DNA of 64,000 nucleotides from Desulfobulbaceae bacterium (GCA_003508005.1 DNUE01000091.1:8813-72812); one strand, 5' to 3'; numbered from the stretch's first letter, positions 1-9,027 are shown. A program made the numbers and translations. Notes: generated by a model from the letters alone, not told the origin.

Positions 1-1283
1 GGGCCAATATGACCCAAACCGCCAAACTCACAGCCAGTGATGATGGAACTGAACAGGAATTTTTTGGCTCCTCAGTCGCCATCAGCGGCGACACGATTGT
101 GGTCGGGGCTCCAGGTGATGATGATAAAGGTTATGGAACCGGGTCGGTGTATGTATTTATTAAGCCTGGAGAGGGCTGGACAGATATGACCCAGACTGCC
201 AAACTCACTGCCGGTGATGGCGGAGCACAAGATTATTTTGGCAACTCTGTGGCCATCAGCGTTAATACGATTGTGGTCGGGGCTTGGGGTAAAAATTATA
301 ATGCAGGTTCCGCCTACGTGTTTGCGCGGCCCGATAATGGCTCGGCCTTTACCCAGACCGCCAAACTCACTGCCAGTGATAGGACTTGGGGTGATTCATT
401 CGGCGACGGTGTTGCCATCAGCGGCGATACGGTTGTAGTCGGGGCAAGCTATGATAATGATAATGGTATTGCTTCCGGTTCTGCCTATGTATTTTCAAAG
501 CCAGAAGGCGGCTGGACCAATATGACCCAAACTGCCAAGCTCACCGCCAGTGATGGGACTGAAGGGGATAGGTTTGGCTATTCTGTCGCCATCAGCGGAG
601 ACACGATTGTTGTCGGGGCAGCGTATGATGATGGCAAGGGGTATGATTCAGGTTCAGCATACTTGTTTGCCCGGCCTGGAAGCGGCTGGGCCAATATGAC
701 TCAAAGCACCAAACTCACCGCCAGCGATGAGTCTGGATATGATGCATTTGGCGTCTCTGTCGCCATCAGCGGCGACACAGTTGTTGCAGGGGCATATAAT
801 TATGACATTTATCATTCCTATGGTTCTGCTTACGTTTTCAAGCTTGATGCGGTAACAACAGAACATTGGGGGTTGATATTGGATAACGGTCTGGGCAGCG
901 CAAACTTGGCTCTCTTCAAAAAGCAAGACGGAACCATCACCGCCGACGGCAACTGGAAATATCTCTATCAAGGATCAACAAATGTTGGGACTTTTACCGG
1001 GGCGCCGGTCACAATCTCTGGAAAAGCCATCTCCCTGACAGCCACAGGTACGGCAACAAATCTCTCCGCACCTCCAGGTTATACGACCTCTCCGTATACC
1101 GCGGTCTTTAGCGGAACGGCTTTTGATGGAGAGGGAAGCGGAACATATTCGGTTACCTTTCAGGCCTATGGCTGGCCGGATAAATTGTCCGGCAGCTGGA
1201 TAGGAACACGGACAAGCGGGAGTGGCATTACTGCTGAAGGCCAAAAAGCTCTACCTTGGATTATGCTGCTCCTTGGAGATTAG
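1..1283 (+). CDS. FG-GAP repeat secreted beta-propeller protein (5' end outside window)
   Basis: About five tandem repeats of 50-60 residues carry the motif FG-SVAISGDTIVVGA. This is the FG-GAP/integrin-alpha-like blade with an Asp-rich calcium-type loop, so a surface or secreted beta-propeller is expected. The first Met in the window (position 9) lies inside a repeat unit, because the same NMTQTAKLTA string recurs internally. The frame is open to base 1, so the true start and any signal peptide lie upstream. After the propeller comes a beta-rich domain of about 130 residues (roughly residues 280-410) that I do not recognise. The protein ends in KALPWIMLLLGD, a tail shared with the SBBP protein at 1705-3984. 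Ligand and function are unknown. Confidence 0.85.
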   Translation, partial: ANMTQTAKLTASDDGTEQEFFGSSVAISGDTIVVGAPGDDDKGYGTGSVYVFIKPGEGWTDMTQTAKLTAGDGGAQDYFGNSVAISVNTIVVGAWGKNYNAGSAYVFARPDNGSAFTQTAKLTASDRTWGDSFGDGVAISGDTVVVGASYDNDNGIASGSAYVFSKPEGGWTNMTQTAKLTASDGTEGDRFGYSVAISGDTIVVGAAYDDGKGYDSGSAYLFARPGSGWANMTQSTKLTASDESGYDAFGVSVAISGDTVVAGAYNYDIYHSYGSAYVFKLDAVTTEHWGLILDNGLGSANLALFKKQDGTITADGNWKYLYQGSTNVGTFTGAPVTISGKAISLTATGTATNLSAPPGYTTSPYTAVFSGTAFDGEGSGTYSVTFQAYGWPDKLSGSWIGTRTSGSGITAEGQKALPWIMLLLGD

Positions 1284-1289
1284 CTCGAA
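1251..1289 (+). repeat. Shared gene-tail repeat, copy 1
   Basis: This stretch encodes the last residues (LPWIMLLLGD), the stop codon and about six bases beyond it. It matches 3952-3990 at all but three or so positions. The identity runs across the stop codon, so the similarity is at DNA level and not only protein convergence. Confidence 0.8.
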
Positions 1290-1471
1290 GGATAAGAATT
1301 CCTTCTTTTATTCCGAGTTGGCATTATCTGCGGCCAGGCTGTTTGCGGGAGTACACCGGATGTTTTCACTAGTTTGATTTCGATACATCTTCAGTTCAGG
1401 TTCGTTCTGACAATGGTGCTGATTTCTATAGGTTCAGCAATTCGTTCATCAAAATGAGATGGGGTATGCAA

Positions 1472-1693
1472 ATGAGGAAAAAATTTTTCTCATTAGTCAG
1501 TTATATCATTATCATATTGATTTCAGTCTTAAGCACGGCCTATGCAAAGTCAGATTTATTTCTCACGATGCCCCTCTTGCTTGCTGCTTCCAACAGCATA
1601 GATCGCATCGCTGGTTGTTATTCCGGAAATTTTACAGACAATTGTTTGGGGTATAATGTTAATGGGGTAAAGGGCGTTTTATTCGAGTTCTAA
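1472..1693 (+). CDS. Small putative secreted protein, possibly truncated gene
   Basis: This short frame encodes about 73 residues from the ATG at 1472; ATGs at 1454 and 1466 are also in frame. The N-terminus is a classic signal peptide: Arg-Lys-Lys, then a long Ile/Leu/Val core, ending in the cleavage motif TAYA. Only about 48 residues follow (including IAGCYSGNF), too short for a propeller domain. It lies between two secreted repeat proteins. It may be a genuine small exported protein, or the 5' piece of a third family member that lost its 3' part. Codon use is more AT-rich than in neighbouring genes. No function is assigned. Confidence 0.4.
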   Translation: MRKKFFSLVSYIIIILISVLSTAYAKSDLFLTMPLLLAASNSIDRIAGCYSGNFTDNCLGYNVNGVKGVLFEF

Positions 1694-1704
1694 GAGGTAA
1701 CAGC

Positions 1705-3984
1705 ATGAACAAGGGTCTTATCCGCATCACGTCTGTTTTGCTTGGCTTCTATGGTTTTTTTTTCCATTCCGGTTGCTGCGAAAAGGACACAACGACGGAT
1801 CTGAACATCAGGACAATGAGTGAGCAGGATGCAAAGAATGGTGTCGACAAGCCACGCATCGATTTTGCCACGATGCCGCTTTCCTTCATTGCCAATAAGG
1901 GCCAGGTGGACGAGAAGGCGAAGTATTATGCAAAGGCCTCCAGGTACACGCTTTGGCTGACCCAGGAAGGTATGGTTTTTGATCAAGCTGTCCTGCCCAG
2001 GATAGAAAAAGCTGCTGGGACAGGAGCGGGAGGCGAAAATCCCCACCGGGATGTCTCAGGCCTTGTTTTCGTCAATGCCAACCCGGACCCGGCAATGATT
2101 GCTGTTGAAGAAACAGGCCATCGGGTCAACTATTTCATCGGCAATGACCCGGCAAAATGGCACAGCAATATTCCGACCTCGCAGGCAGTTCTCTACCAGG
2201 ACCTTTATCAGGGCATTGATCTGAAGGTCTACGGGGTTGAGAAACAGATCGAGTATGACTGGATCGTCAAACCGGGCGAGGACCCCGGGGCCATACGATT
2301 TGCCTACCAGGGGGTCAAAGGGAGTAGGCTCGATGCTGCGGGCAACCTGCTGATAGAGACCACAGGGGGCGAACTGATCCACAACCGCCCGCTCTCCTAC
2401 CAGGAAATCAACGGTGAAAGGGTGGAGGTGCAGTCAGAATATAAACAAACCGGTGAGAATACTTATGGGTTTCTTGTCGGCGGGTATGACAAAAATCATG
2501 AGTTGATCATTGACCCTGTGGTTCTGCTGTACTCCACCTATCTTGGCGGTGGATCTGCTGATTGTGGCTTGGGTATAGCTGCGGACGACGGTGACAGCGT
2601 GTTTGTGACAGGAGCAACATCAAGTTCGATTTTTCCGACCCAAAACCCCTATCAGACTGATCAGACCTTTAAAGATGCCTTTGTCACCAGAATAGATACG
2701 AACCAGGGCGGTGCTGCCGGCCTTGTTTACTCAACCTACCTGGGTGGGGGAGGTGATGATTCTGCCACTGACATAGCTGTGGACGGCAGCGGCAACGTCT
2801 ATGTGAGCGGGACTACATGGAGTCCTGATTTTCCGATCAAAAACCAGTATCAGATCAAACAGGGTGGTGTTAATTATGCTGATGCATTTGTCACCAGGAT
2901 AGATACGAACCAAAGCGGTGCTGCCGGCCTTGTCTACTCAACTTATCTGGGTTCTGAAATGAGTGATGATTTTGGCAATGGCATTGCAGCCGACAACAGC
3001 GGCAACGCGTATGTGACAGGACAAACACTGGGTACGGGTTTCCCGACCAAAAACGCGTATCAGATTGACCCGGGCGGCTCTGACGCTTTTATCGCCAGGA
3101 TAGATACAAGTCAAAGCGGCAACGCCAGCCTCGTTTATTCCACCCGCCTCGGTGGCGGAGGGGAAGAAGGGGGCAGTGCTATAGCTGCGGATGGCAACGG
3201 CAATGTGTATGTTACTGGTTATACGCGCAGTATGGATTTCCCGACCAGAAACCCCTATAAGGAGAGCAAGGAATTGTATGGCCTGGATGCATTCGTCACC
3301 AGGTTAGATACAACTCAGAGCGGCGACGCCAGCCTAATCTACTCAACTTTCCTGGGGGGTAAAAATTATGATGAGGGCAAAGGCATAGCTGCGGACGACA
3401 GCGGCAACGTGCATGTGACAGGGGTAACATTGAGTCCTGATTTTCCGACCAAAAACCCCTATCAGACTGATCAAGCCTTCGAAGATGCCTTTGTCACCAG
3501 AATAGATACGAACCAGGGCGGTCCTGCCGGCCTTGTCTACTCAACCTACCTGGGCGGGGAAGGAGTTGATTCTGCCTCTGGCATAGCTGTGGATGGCGAC
3601 GGAAACGTGTATGTGGGCGGTACTACATGGAGTTCTGATTTTCCGACCAAAAATCCTTATCAGACAGGTTCTGATGCGAGTTGGGATAATTTGGAAGTAT
3701 TTGTCACCAGGATAGATTCGACCCGGAGCGGTGATGCGAGCATCGTCTATTCCACCTATCTGGGAGGTGCAGCTAATGATGAAGGCAAAGGCATAGCTGC
3801 CGATAACAGTGGCAACGTGTATGTGACAGGGTTTACATCGAGTTCAGATTTTCCGACCATTAATCAATATCAGACAGATCAGGGCAGCGCTGATGCCTTT
3901 TTGGCAAAACTCTTTTTTTCAGAGCCGCCTCCTGAACAAAAAACCAAAGCGCTACCTTGGCTCATGCTGCTCCTTGGAGATTAG
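1705..3984 (+). CDS. SBBP-repeat (seven-bladed beta-propeller) surface protein
   Basis: A 759-residue protein with a hydrophobic N-terminus ending in HSGCC, either a signal peptide or a weak lipobox. Residues ~50-260 resemble the domain that often precedes SBBP repeats (FIANKGQVDEKAKYYAK). Eight to nine SBBP repeats of ~58 residues follow, each of the type LVYSTYLGG...GIAAD-SGN-YVTG-T-S-DFPT-N-YQ...DAFVTRID. The repeats are close to one another at DNA level, so blade number may vary. The C-terminus is KALPWLMLLLGD, as in the protein at 1-1283. The ATG at 1705 follows an AGAGGT ribosome-binding site. An extracellular adhesion or scaffold role is inferred from the family only. Confidence 0.85.
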   Translation: MNKGLIRITSVLLGFYGFFFHSGCCEKDTTTDLNIRTMSEQDAKNGVDKPRIDFATMPLSFIANKGQVDEKAKYYAKASRYTLWLTQEGMVFDQAVLPRIEKAAGTGAGGENPHRDVSGLVFVNANPDPAMIAVEETGHRVNYFIGNDPAKWHSNIPTSQAVLYQDLYQGIDLKVYGVEKQIEYDWIVKPGEDPGAIRFAYQGVKGSRLDAAGNLLIETTGGELIHNRPLSYQEINGERVEVQSEYKQTGENTYGFLVGGYDKNHELIIDPVVLLYSTYLGGGSADCGLGIAADDGDSVFVTGATSSSIFPTQNPYQTDQTFKDAFVTRIDTNQGGAAGLVYSTYLGGGGDDSATDIAVDGSGNVYVSGTTWSPDFPIKNQYQIKQGGVNYADAFVTRIDTNQSGAAGLVYSTYLGSEMSDDFGNGIAADNSGNAYVTGQTLGTGFPTKNAYQIDPGGSDAFIARIDTSQSGNASLVYSTRLGGGGEEGGSAIAADGNGNVYVTGYTRSMDFPTRNPYKESKELYGLDAFVTRLDTTQSGDASLIYSTFLGGKNYDEGKGIAADDSGNVHVTGVTLSPDFPTKNPYQTDQAFEDAFVTRIDTNQGGPAGLVYSTYLGGEGVDSASGIAVDGDGNVYVGGTTWSSDFPTKNPYQTGSDASWDNLEVFVTRIDSTRSGDASIVYSTYLGGAANDEGKGIAADNSGNVYVTGFTSSSDFPTINQYQTDQGSADAFLAKLFFSEPPPEQKTKALPWLMLLLGD

Positions 3985-3990
3985 ATCGAA
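3952..3990 (+). repeat. Shared gene-tail repeat, copy 2
   Basis: Second copy of the tail found at 1251-1289. It covers codons for LPWLMLLLGD, the TAG stop and a few bases downstream, with only about three mismatches over ~39 bases. Confidence 0.8.
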
Positions 3991-4279
3991 ATTAAAGGGG
4001 CCTCCTCTTAAAGGTAAGTTGATATTGCCAAAACAAATCTCAATCAAATAGCACTTTTTCTCGTGTTGAGATACTCTACTCTGTCCAAGTCTTTGTCATG
4101 CGTCAACTCACGGATGGGCGATAGCGGTTCGGGCAATCAGGCTTTCCCGCACTGATCCTTCTAAGGGGTATATGTTTCAATAGCGTTCTCATTATCCTTG
4201 CCTGCCAGGGTGGCTTAATTTGCCTTGCTCCTGTAGGCACTTTGTTCTACACTCCCAGACACGATAACTGCAACCCGGC
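3985..4279. other. Intergenic region, nothing recognised
   Basis: About 300 bases, more AT-rich at the left end. No convincing hairpin terminator, RNA or ORF was seen. Confidence 0.5.
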
Positions 4280-5512
4280 ATGCCGCCGGCCTACCCGATG
4301 CTTGCCGCCACTCTGTTCATCATAACCTACATCGGCATTGCCCTGGGCAAGATCCCCGGGGTGACCCTGGACCGGGTCGGCATTGCCCTTCTCGGCGCCA
4401 TCGCCATGGTCTCCTTCGGCGTCCTCACCCCGGAGGAGGCCTTCCGTGCCATCGACCTTCCCACGATCCTCCTCCTCTATTCCCTGATGATCATCTCGGC
4501 CCAACTGCGGCTGGGCGGTTTCTATGCCTGGAGCGCCCTGAACATCCTCTCCCTGTTAACGCGGCCGAAACGATTCCTGCTGGCCCTGATGCTGCTCAGC
4601 GCTCTGCTCTCAGCCTTTCTCGCCAACGATATCGTCTGCTTCGCCTTTACGCCGGTCCTGGCCACCGCCCTGCTCCAGGCGCAGCTCAATCCGCTGCCCT
4701 TTCTCCTCGGCCTCGCCGTGGCGAGCAATATCGGCTCTGCCGCGACGATCATCGGCAATCCGCAGAATATGCTGATCGGCCAGGTTGGGGGGCTTGATTT
4801 CGGGGCATTCCTCCTCTGGTGCGGCCCCCCTTCTCTCGCCGCGCTAATTTCCAGCTACGGCATTATTCTGCTGCTTTACCGGAAAAGGATAGCCATCAAA
4901 TACTCCGGACCGCAGCTGCGCACGAAACAAAACTGGCCTGCCTTTGATCGGTGGCAGACCACCAAGGGACTCCTTGCCGTGGCCGCCCTGATCGTGCTCT
5001 TCTTCACCCCGCTGCCGCGGGAGGTGTCGGCCATCACCATCGCCGGCATCCTGCTGTGCAGCCGCCGGCAGAAGACCCGGGACATCCTTGGCCTGGTCGA
5101 CTGGCACCTGATCACCCTGTTCTGCGCCCTGTTCATCATCATCCGGGGCATCCTCAACGATGATCTGGTGCCTCATCTCGTCGTGCGGCTTGCCGGGTGG
5201 GGGATCGACCTCCTCAGCCTGCCGCAGCTCACCCTTATCTCGACGGTTCTGAGCAACCTGTTCAGCAACGTGCCGGCCACCATGCTGCTGCTTCCCTTCC
5301 TCTCCGCTGATCGCCCCGAAGCGTGGTACACCCTTGCCCTGTCCAGCACCTTCGCAGGCAACCTGTTGCTCCTGGGCAGCATCGCCAACCTGATCGTGGC
5401 CGAACAGGCCCTACGCTTAGGAATCAGGATCTCGCTCCGCGACCACGCGGCCATAGGCATCCCGGTGACCATCGCCTCTCTTCTGATCCTGATCGTTTGG
5501 ATCGCGCTGTAG
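4280..5512 (+). CDS. ArsB/NhaD/SLC13-type ion transporter (CitMHS-like)
   Basis: A 410-residue membrane protein with about ten to eleven hydrophobic segments over its whole length. Family hallmarks are the paired half-site motifs: residues ~115-165 with NDIVCFAFTPVLATALL and ASNIGSAATIIGNPQN, and a second half-site with NLFSNVPATMLLLP. These resemble the ion-transporter superfamily that includes ArsB, NhaD and dicarboxylate or citrate carriers. The substrate cannot be told from sequence: Na+/H+, arsenite or an organic acid are all possible. It appears monocistronic. No good Shine-Dalgarno precedes the ATG at 4280, and an in-frame ATG at 4298 is an alternative start. Confidence 0.85.
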   Translation: MPPAYPMLAATLFIITYIGIALGKIPGVTLDRVGIALLGAIAMVSFGVLTPEEAFRAIDLPTILLLYSLMIISAQLRLGGFYAWSALNILSLLTRPKRFLLALMLLSALLSAFLANDIVCFAFTPVLATALLQAQLNPLPFLLGLAVASNIGSAATIIGNPQNMLIGQVGGLDFGAFLLWCGPPSLAALISSYGIILLLYRKRIAIKYSGPQLRTKQNWPAFDRWQTTKGLLAVAALIVLFFTPLPREVSAITIAGILLCSRRQKTRDILGLVDWHLITLFCALFIIIRGILNDDLVPHLVVRLAGWGIDLLSLPQLTLISTVLSNLFSNVPATMLLLPFLSADRPEAWYTLALSSTFAGNLLLLGSIANLIVAEQALRLGIRISLRDHAAIGIPVTIASLLILIVWIAL

Positions 5513-5626
5513 GGTTCATTGATTCACCTCTACCTTCCCGTCCCTTTCGTCAAAAGTCAGAAGTGAAAAATGGCAAAAACAGGAGCCAGTCCCTAAAGTT
5601 ACGTCCTTTCCTGCCACCAGAACAGC

Positions 5627-6469
5627 TTATTTGATATAATCAAATTTTTTCTTCGCCTTGATCCTTTTCCCGTATTGCCTGATCCAGGCCAATTCCTCCG
5701 CAGTCAAGGCCCCCTGCTCCATCGCCCTGAAATTCATCATCAGCTGCTCCCTGTTTCCCGGACCGGTCAGGACCAGGTGGACATGGGGATTTGACAGCAC
5801 GAATCGATAACAGAGCCCGGGCGTCAGGGGAGGTACCGGCGCCTCCTGTTTGCCGCCCGGCCAGGGAGCCATTTCAATCCCTGCAACGGGATTGATCAAC
5901 TGCCGCCACGCAAGCGCCGTGTACCCGACTAGTATCGGATTCCGCCTGCCGAGATACGGAAAGATGTCCTCTTCCGCCCCCGGGTGTTTGGCATTGTAGC
6001 GAATCATGAGCAGGTCAAGTTCTGAAGCCGATGCAAGTTTTCCGGCGTGCTGCCGGTTATGGATACTGGCGCCGATCGCCCTGATCTTGCCTTCCTCTTT
6101 CAGTTTCAACAGCGAATCGACAATACCCCGGCTGTAAATCGATGTCCGGCCGAGCCATCCCAGTTTGAAGACATCCAGATAATCGGTATTCAATCTGCGC
6201 AGGGTTTGTTCAACACCCCGGCGGATCTGCCAGCCAAAAAAGCCCCAGCCAAGCAGGGCCACCACATTCTTTTCTCTGCTTTTTCTGATTACTTCCCTGA
6301 TCCCGGGGGTCACTTTGGAATAGCTGGCACCGCAGACCCAGTAATTGGCTCCCTGCTCCGCAGCCCATTCGACATCGGAAGAATTAAGGCCATAGTTTCC
6401 AGCAATGCCCATCCTGAATACCTGCTTCCCGATAACCGGCAAAAGACGAAAAGAAAAATCATTACCCAT
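5627..6469 (-). CDS. Divergent aldo/keto reductase-like protein
   Basis: A 280-residue protein with the aldo/keto reductase barrel pattern: RRLNTDYLDVFKLGW, LLKLKEEGKIRAIGAS, and a C-terminal segment matching the region where the family binds NADP. The catalytic tetrad Asp-Tyr-Lys-His looks degraded. The usual FD-A--YG is NYWVCGASYS (Tyr kept, Asp lost). The Lys strand reads VVALLGWG, and the His strand ends in FKLGW instead of LLH-. It may be a non-redox homologue or use different chemistry. It stands alone between the transporter and the repair genes. Confidence 0.75.
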   Translation of the reverse strand: MGNDFSFRLLPVIGKQVFRMGIAGNYGLNSSDVEWAAEQGANYWVCGASYSKVTPGIREVIRKSREKNVVALLGWGFFGWQIRRGVEQTLRRLNTDYLDVFKLGWLGRTSIYSRGIVDSLLKLKEEGKIRAIGASIHNRQHAGKLASASELDLLMIRYNAKHPGAEEDIFPYLGRRNPILVGYTALAWRQLINPVAGIEMAPWPGGKQEAPVPPLTPGLCYRFVLSNPHVHLVLTGPGNREQLMMNFRAMEQGALTAEELAWIRQYGKRIKAKKKFDYIK

Positions 6470-6627
6470 TCTGCTTAACTCCAGGGGTCTGTACGCTTCG
6501 GCACGTTGGCCGGGATATTGTTACGACCTCTTTCCGGTCAGGGAAAGGTTCAGGCGGTAAGCACTGCACTGCCTTCACCACGGGGGACACAGCACGACCG
6601 TTGCCCCTCCCGCCATGGAATACAGGC

Positions 6628-8094
6628 CTAAATGAACTCGAGGCTGATCGGGCAGTGGTCCGAACCGAGGATTTCATCGTGGATGGCGGCGCCTTTGACC
6701 CTGTCCTCACTTGCCGGGTCAACCAGGAAATAATCGATGCGCCAGCCGATATTCTTGCCCCGCGCGTTGAAACGGTAGCTCCACCAGGTATACCGGCCGG
6801 GCTCCTGGTTGAACTTGCGGAAGGTATCCACGTAGCCGGCACCGGTGACCTCATCCATCCAGGACCGCTCCTGGGGCGAGTAGCCGGGGTTGCGCTCGTT
6901 GGCCTTGGGGTTGGCCAGGTCGTTGGGCTTGTGCGCCACATTGAAATCGCCGCAGGCCACCACGGACTTCTTTTCGGCGAGACGGTCCATGAAGTGCATG
7001 ACTGCCCGGTTGAACTCCATCCGGAAATCGATTCGCTTGAGTTCGGGCTGGGCGTTGGGGAAATAGATGTTGACCAGATAAAAGTCGTCGTACTCCAGGG
7101 TCAGCACCCGCCCCTCCCGGTCAAATTCGGGCAAATCGAGGCCGTACAACACCTGCAGCGGCTGGCGGCGGGTATAAACCGCAGTGCCTGAATACCCCTT
7201 CTTCTGCGCCGGATACCAGTAGGAGGCATAGCCTTCGATATGGACGACCTTGTCGGGCAGCTGGTCCGGCAGAGCCTTGATCTCCTGCAGGGCAAAGACA
7301 TCGGCATCCAGTTCGTGAAACGCATCGAGAAAGCCCTTGTCCAGGGCGGCCCGAAGGCCATTCACATTCCATGACACCAGTTTCATCGTCGTTTCCTGCT
7401 TCTTGCGCTGTTGTTCGTTGTTCGAGATGTTTTTGGGAAGTTTTCTCGGCACCACCCCTGTCTGCGGACAGATGGAGAACAGCACGCAGCGGTCGCAATG
7501 GGGTCGGACCGGTTTGCAGGTGCCCTGGCCAAAGGCCACCAGGATGGAATTGATCGAAAGCCAGTACTGCGAAGGCAGCTTAGCCCGCAGGACCATTTCG
7601 GTCTGCAGCGGGGTGTCGGTCGTCACATATCCCCAGATGTTCATGATCCGGTGCACATGGGTGTCAACGCAGATAGCCGGCTTGCCGAAGGCCACCGCCC
7701 GCACCAGGTTAGCAGTCTTCCTGCCCACGCCGGGAAGGGTGATCAGGTCATCTACCTCATCGGGGATCCGGCCGCCGAACTGCCTGTTCAGTGCGCCGGG
7801 CAGCTCGGCCAGAAACCGGGCCTTGTTGCGGAAAAACCCCACGGGCTGGATGAGCTTCTCGATCCGGGCAAGGGAAAGGGAGGCCAATGCCTCCGGGGTG
7901 GCGGCCTCCTTGAAGAGGCGGCGGCAGGCGCTCGCGGTGACCTCGTCCCGGGTGCGCGCGGAAAGGATGGTGGCCACCAGGATCTGGAAGGGATCCCTGC
8001 TCTGGGCGGCGATCAGATCCACCACCGGCACCTGATAGCTCGCCACCTCCTTTTCCAGCAGGGCAATGGCCCTGTCAATGGGAAATTCAGGCAT
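6628..8094 (-). CDS. Endonuclease III-exonuclease III fusion (Nth-Xth)
   Basis: One 488-residue frame joins two base-excision-repair enzymes. Residues 1-~215 are a Nth-type glycosylase/AP lyase: helix-hairpin-helix LPGVGRKTANLV with catalytic Lys126, Asp144 in VDTHVHR, and a [4Fe-4S] set C193-x6-C-x2-C-x5-C209. After a charged linker (~216-236), residue 237 begins a complete ExoIII/AP endonuclease: WNVNG, LQEIKA (metal Glu), CGDFNVAH and the terminal GSDHCP. The glycosylase would remove oxidised pyrimidines and the second domain would incise the abasic site. The start overlaps the region just after epmA (6-bp gap) behind a GGAGG site. An internal ATG with its own SD could also yield ExoIII alone. 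Confidence 0.9.
   Translation of the reverse strand: MPEFPIDRAIALLEKEVASYQVPVVDLIAAQSRDPFQILVATILSARTRDEVTASACRRLFKEAATPEALASLSLARIEKLIQPVGFFRNKARFLAELPGALNRQFGGRIPDEVDDLITLPGVGRKTANLVRAVAFGKPAICVDTHVHRIMNIWGYVTTDTPLQTEMVLRAKLPSQYWLSINSILVAFGQGTCKPVRPHCDRCVLFSICPQTGVVPRKLPKNISNNEQQRKKQETTMKLVSWNVNGLRAALDKGFLDAFHELDADVFALQEIKALPDQLPDKVVHIEGYASYWYPAQKKGYSGTAVYTRRQPLQVLYGLDLPEFDREGRVLTLEYDDFYLVNIYFPNAQPELKRIDFRMEFNRAVMHFMDRLAEKKSVVACGDFNVAHKPNDLANPKANERNPGYSPQERSWMDEVTGAGYVDTFRKFNQEPGRYTWWSYRFNARGKNIGWRIDYFLVDPASEDRVKGAAIHDEILGSDHCPISLEFI
7384..7398 (-). promoter_or_regulatory. Possible internal ribosome-binding site and start for ExoIII
   Basis: On the minus strand the sequence AGGAAACGACGATG precedes the Met that begins the ExoIII domain. 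A SD-like AGGA at this spacing could allow a separate 252-residue ExoIII to be made from the fused frame. Confidence 0.4.
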
Positions 8095-8100
8095 GATTTG

Positions 8101-9027
8101 CTATTCCTCCAGGTAGTGCTCCGGCAGGGCAATGACCTCGGCGACGTGAGTGCAACCGAGCAGCAGCAGCATCAGCCGGTCCAGGCCAAGAGCCACCCCA
8201 GCGGTCTCTTCCAGGTTGCCCAGGTCAGCAAGGAACCGCTCCGGCATGGCGGCATAGGCATTGCCTTCCGCCTGAGACCGGAGGATTTGCTCGGCAAAAC
8301 GTTGCCGCTGTTCCACCGGGTCGGTCAACTCGGAAAAGCCGTTGGCCAGCTCGATGCCGGCGATGTACAGCTCGAAACGCTCGGCCACTGTCGGGTCTTC
8401 TGCCCGGCGTTTGGCCAGGGAGGCCAGCTCTGTTGGGTAATCGTACAGAAAAACCGGTTGCTGCCAGCCGAGATGCGGCTCAATCTCCGTGACCAGCAGC
8501 AGGTCGAACAGGTCCTGGCGCAGAGCCTCCGCCAACGGCAGCCGGGCATAGCGGCGAAAGGCCTCCTGCACGGAGAGCCGTTCCCAAGGCCCTGCCAGGG
8601 AAATCGTTCGTTCCCCACGCCGCAAAATGTCCTGTCCGGCGCATCCCGGCAATTCGTTGCAGGTGCTGACCAGGAAGCGGACGAACTCCTCACATTCCCG
8701 CATCAGTTCGGCATAACCCCAGCCGACGTGATACCACTCGAGCAGGGTGAACTCGCTCTGGTGGTAGCGGCCGGCTTCTTCCTTCCGGAAACAGTGGCAG
8801 ATCTGGAACAGCCGGCGGCAGCCCTGCGCAAGGAGGCGCTTCATGCAAAGCTCCGGCGAGGTCTGCAGGAACCAGCCTTCCGAGGAAAAGGGCTTGATAT
8901 GGATTTCGGGAAGGAGAACCGGCAGACGGACAGGGGTATCGACTTCGGTATAGGCCCTGCCGCGGAAAAAAGAACGCACCGCCTGCAACAGGTCTGCGCG
9001 CTGCTGCAGGCGGTGCGGCGAAATCAC
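8101..9027 (-). CDS. epmA: EF-P beta-lysylation enzyme EpmA (GenX/PoxA, truncated LysRS)
   Basis: A class II aminoacyl-tRNA-synthetase catalytic core without an anticodon-binding domain, about 308 residues, close to E. coli EpmA. Visible motifs are motif 1 (VDTPVRLPV), motif 2 (CFRKEEAGRYHQSEFTLLEW) and motif 3 near the C-terminus (GVALGLDRLMLLLLG). The family attaches (R)-beta-lysine to a conserved Lys of elongation factor P, which helps ribosomes through polyproline stretches. The gene sits directly downstream of efp. A frame extends upstream to 9141 but would overlap efp by ~90 bp, so I chose the GTG at 9027, 22 bp after the efp stop. The start is uncertain. Confidence 0.9.
   Translation of the reverse strand: MISPHRLQQRADLLQAVRSFFRGRAYTEVDTPVRLPVLLPEIHIKPFSSEGWFLQTSPELCMKRLLAQGCRRLFQICHCFRKEEAGRYHQSEFTLLEWYHVGWGYAELMRECEEFVRFLVSTCNELPGCAGQDILRRGERTISLAGPWERLSVQEAFRRYARLPLAEALRQDLFDLLLVTEIEPHLGWQQPVFLYDYPTELASLAKRRAEDPTVAERFELYIAGIELANGFSELTDPVEQRQRFAEQILRSQAEGNAYAAMPERFLADLGNLEETAGVALGLDRLMLLLLGCTHVAEVIALPEHYLEE

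Noticed and set aside
2520..3940. Tandem DNA repeats as a possible CRISPR or satellite
   Set aside because: Period is ~175 bp, in frame and encodes SBBP propeller blades; repeats are inexact and without constant spacers.
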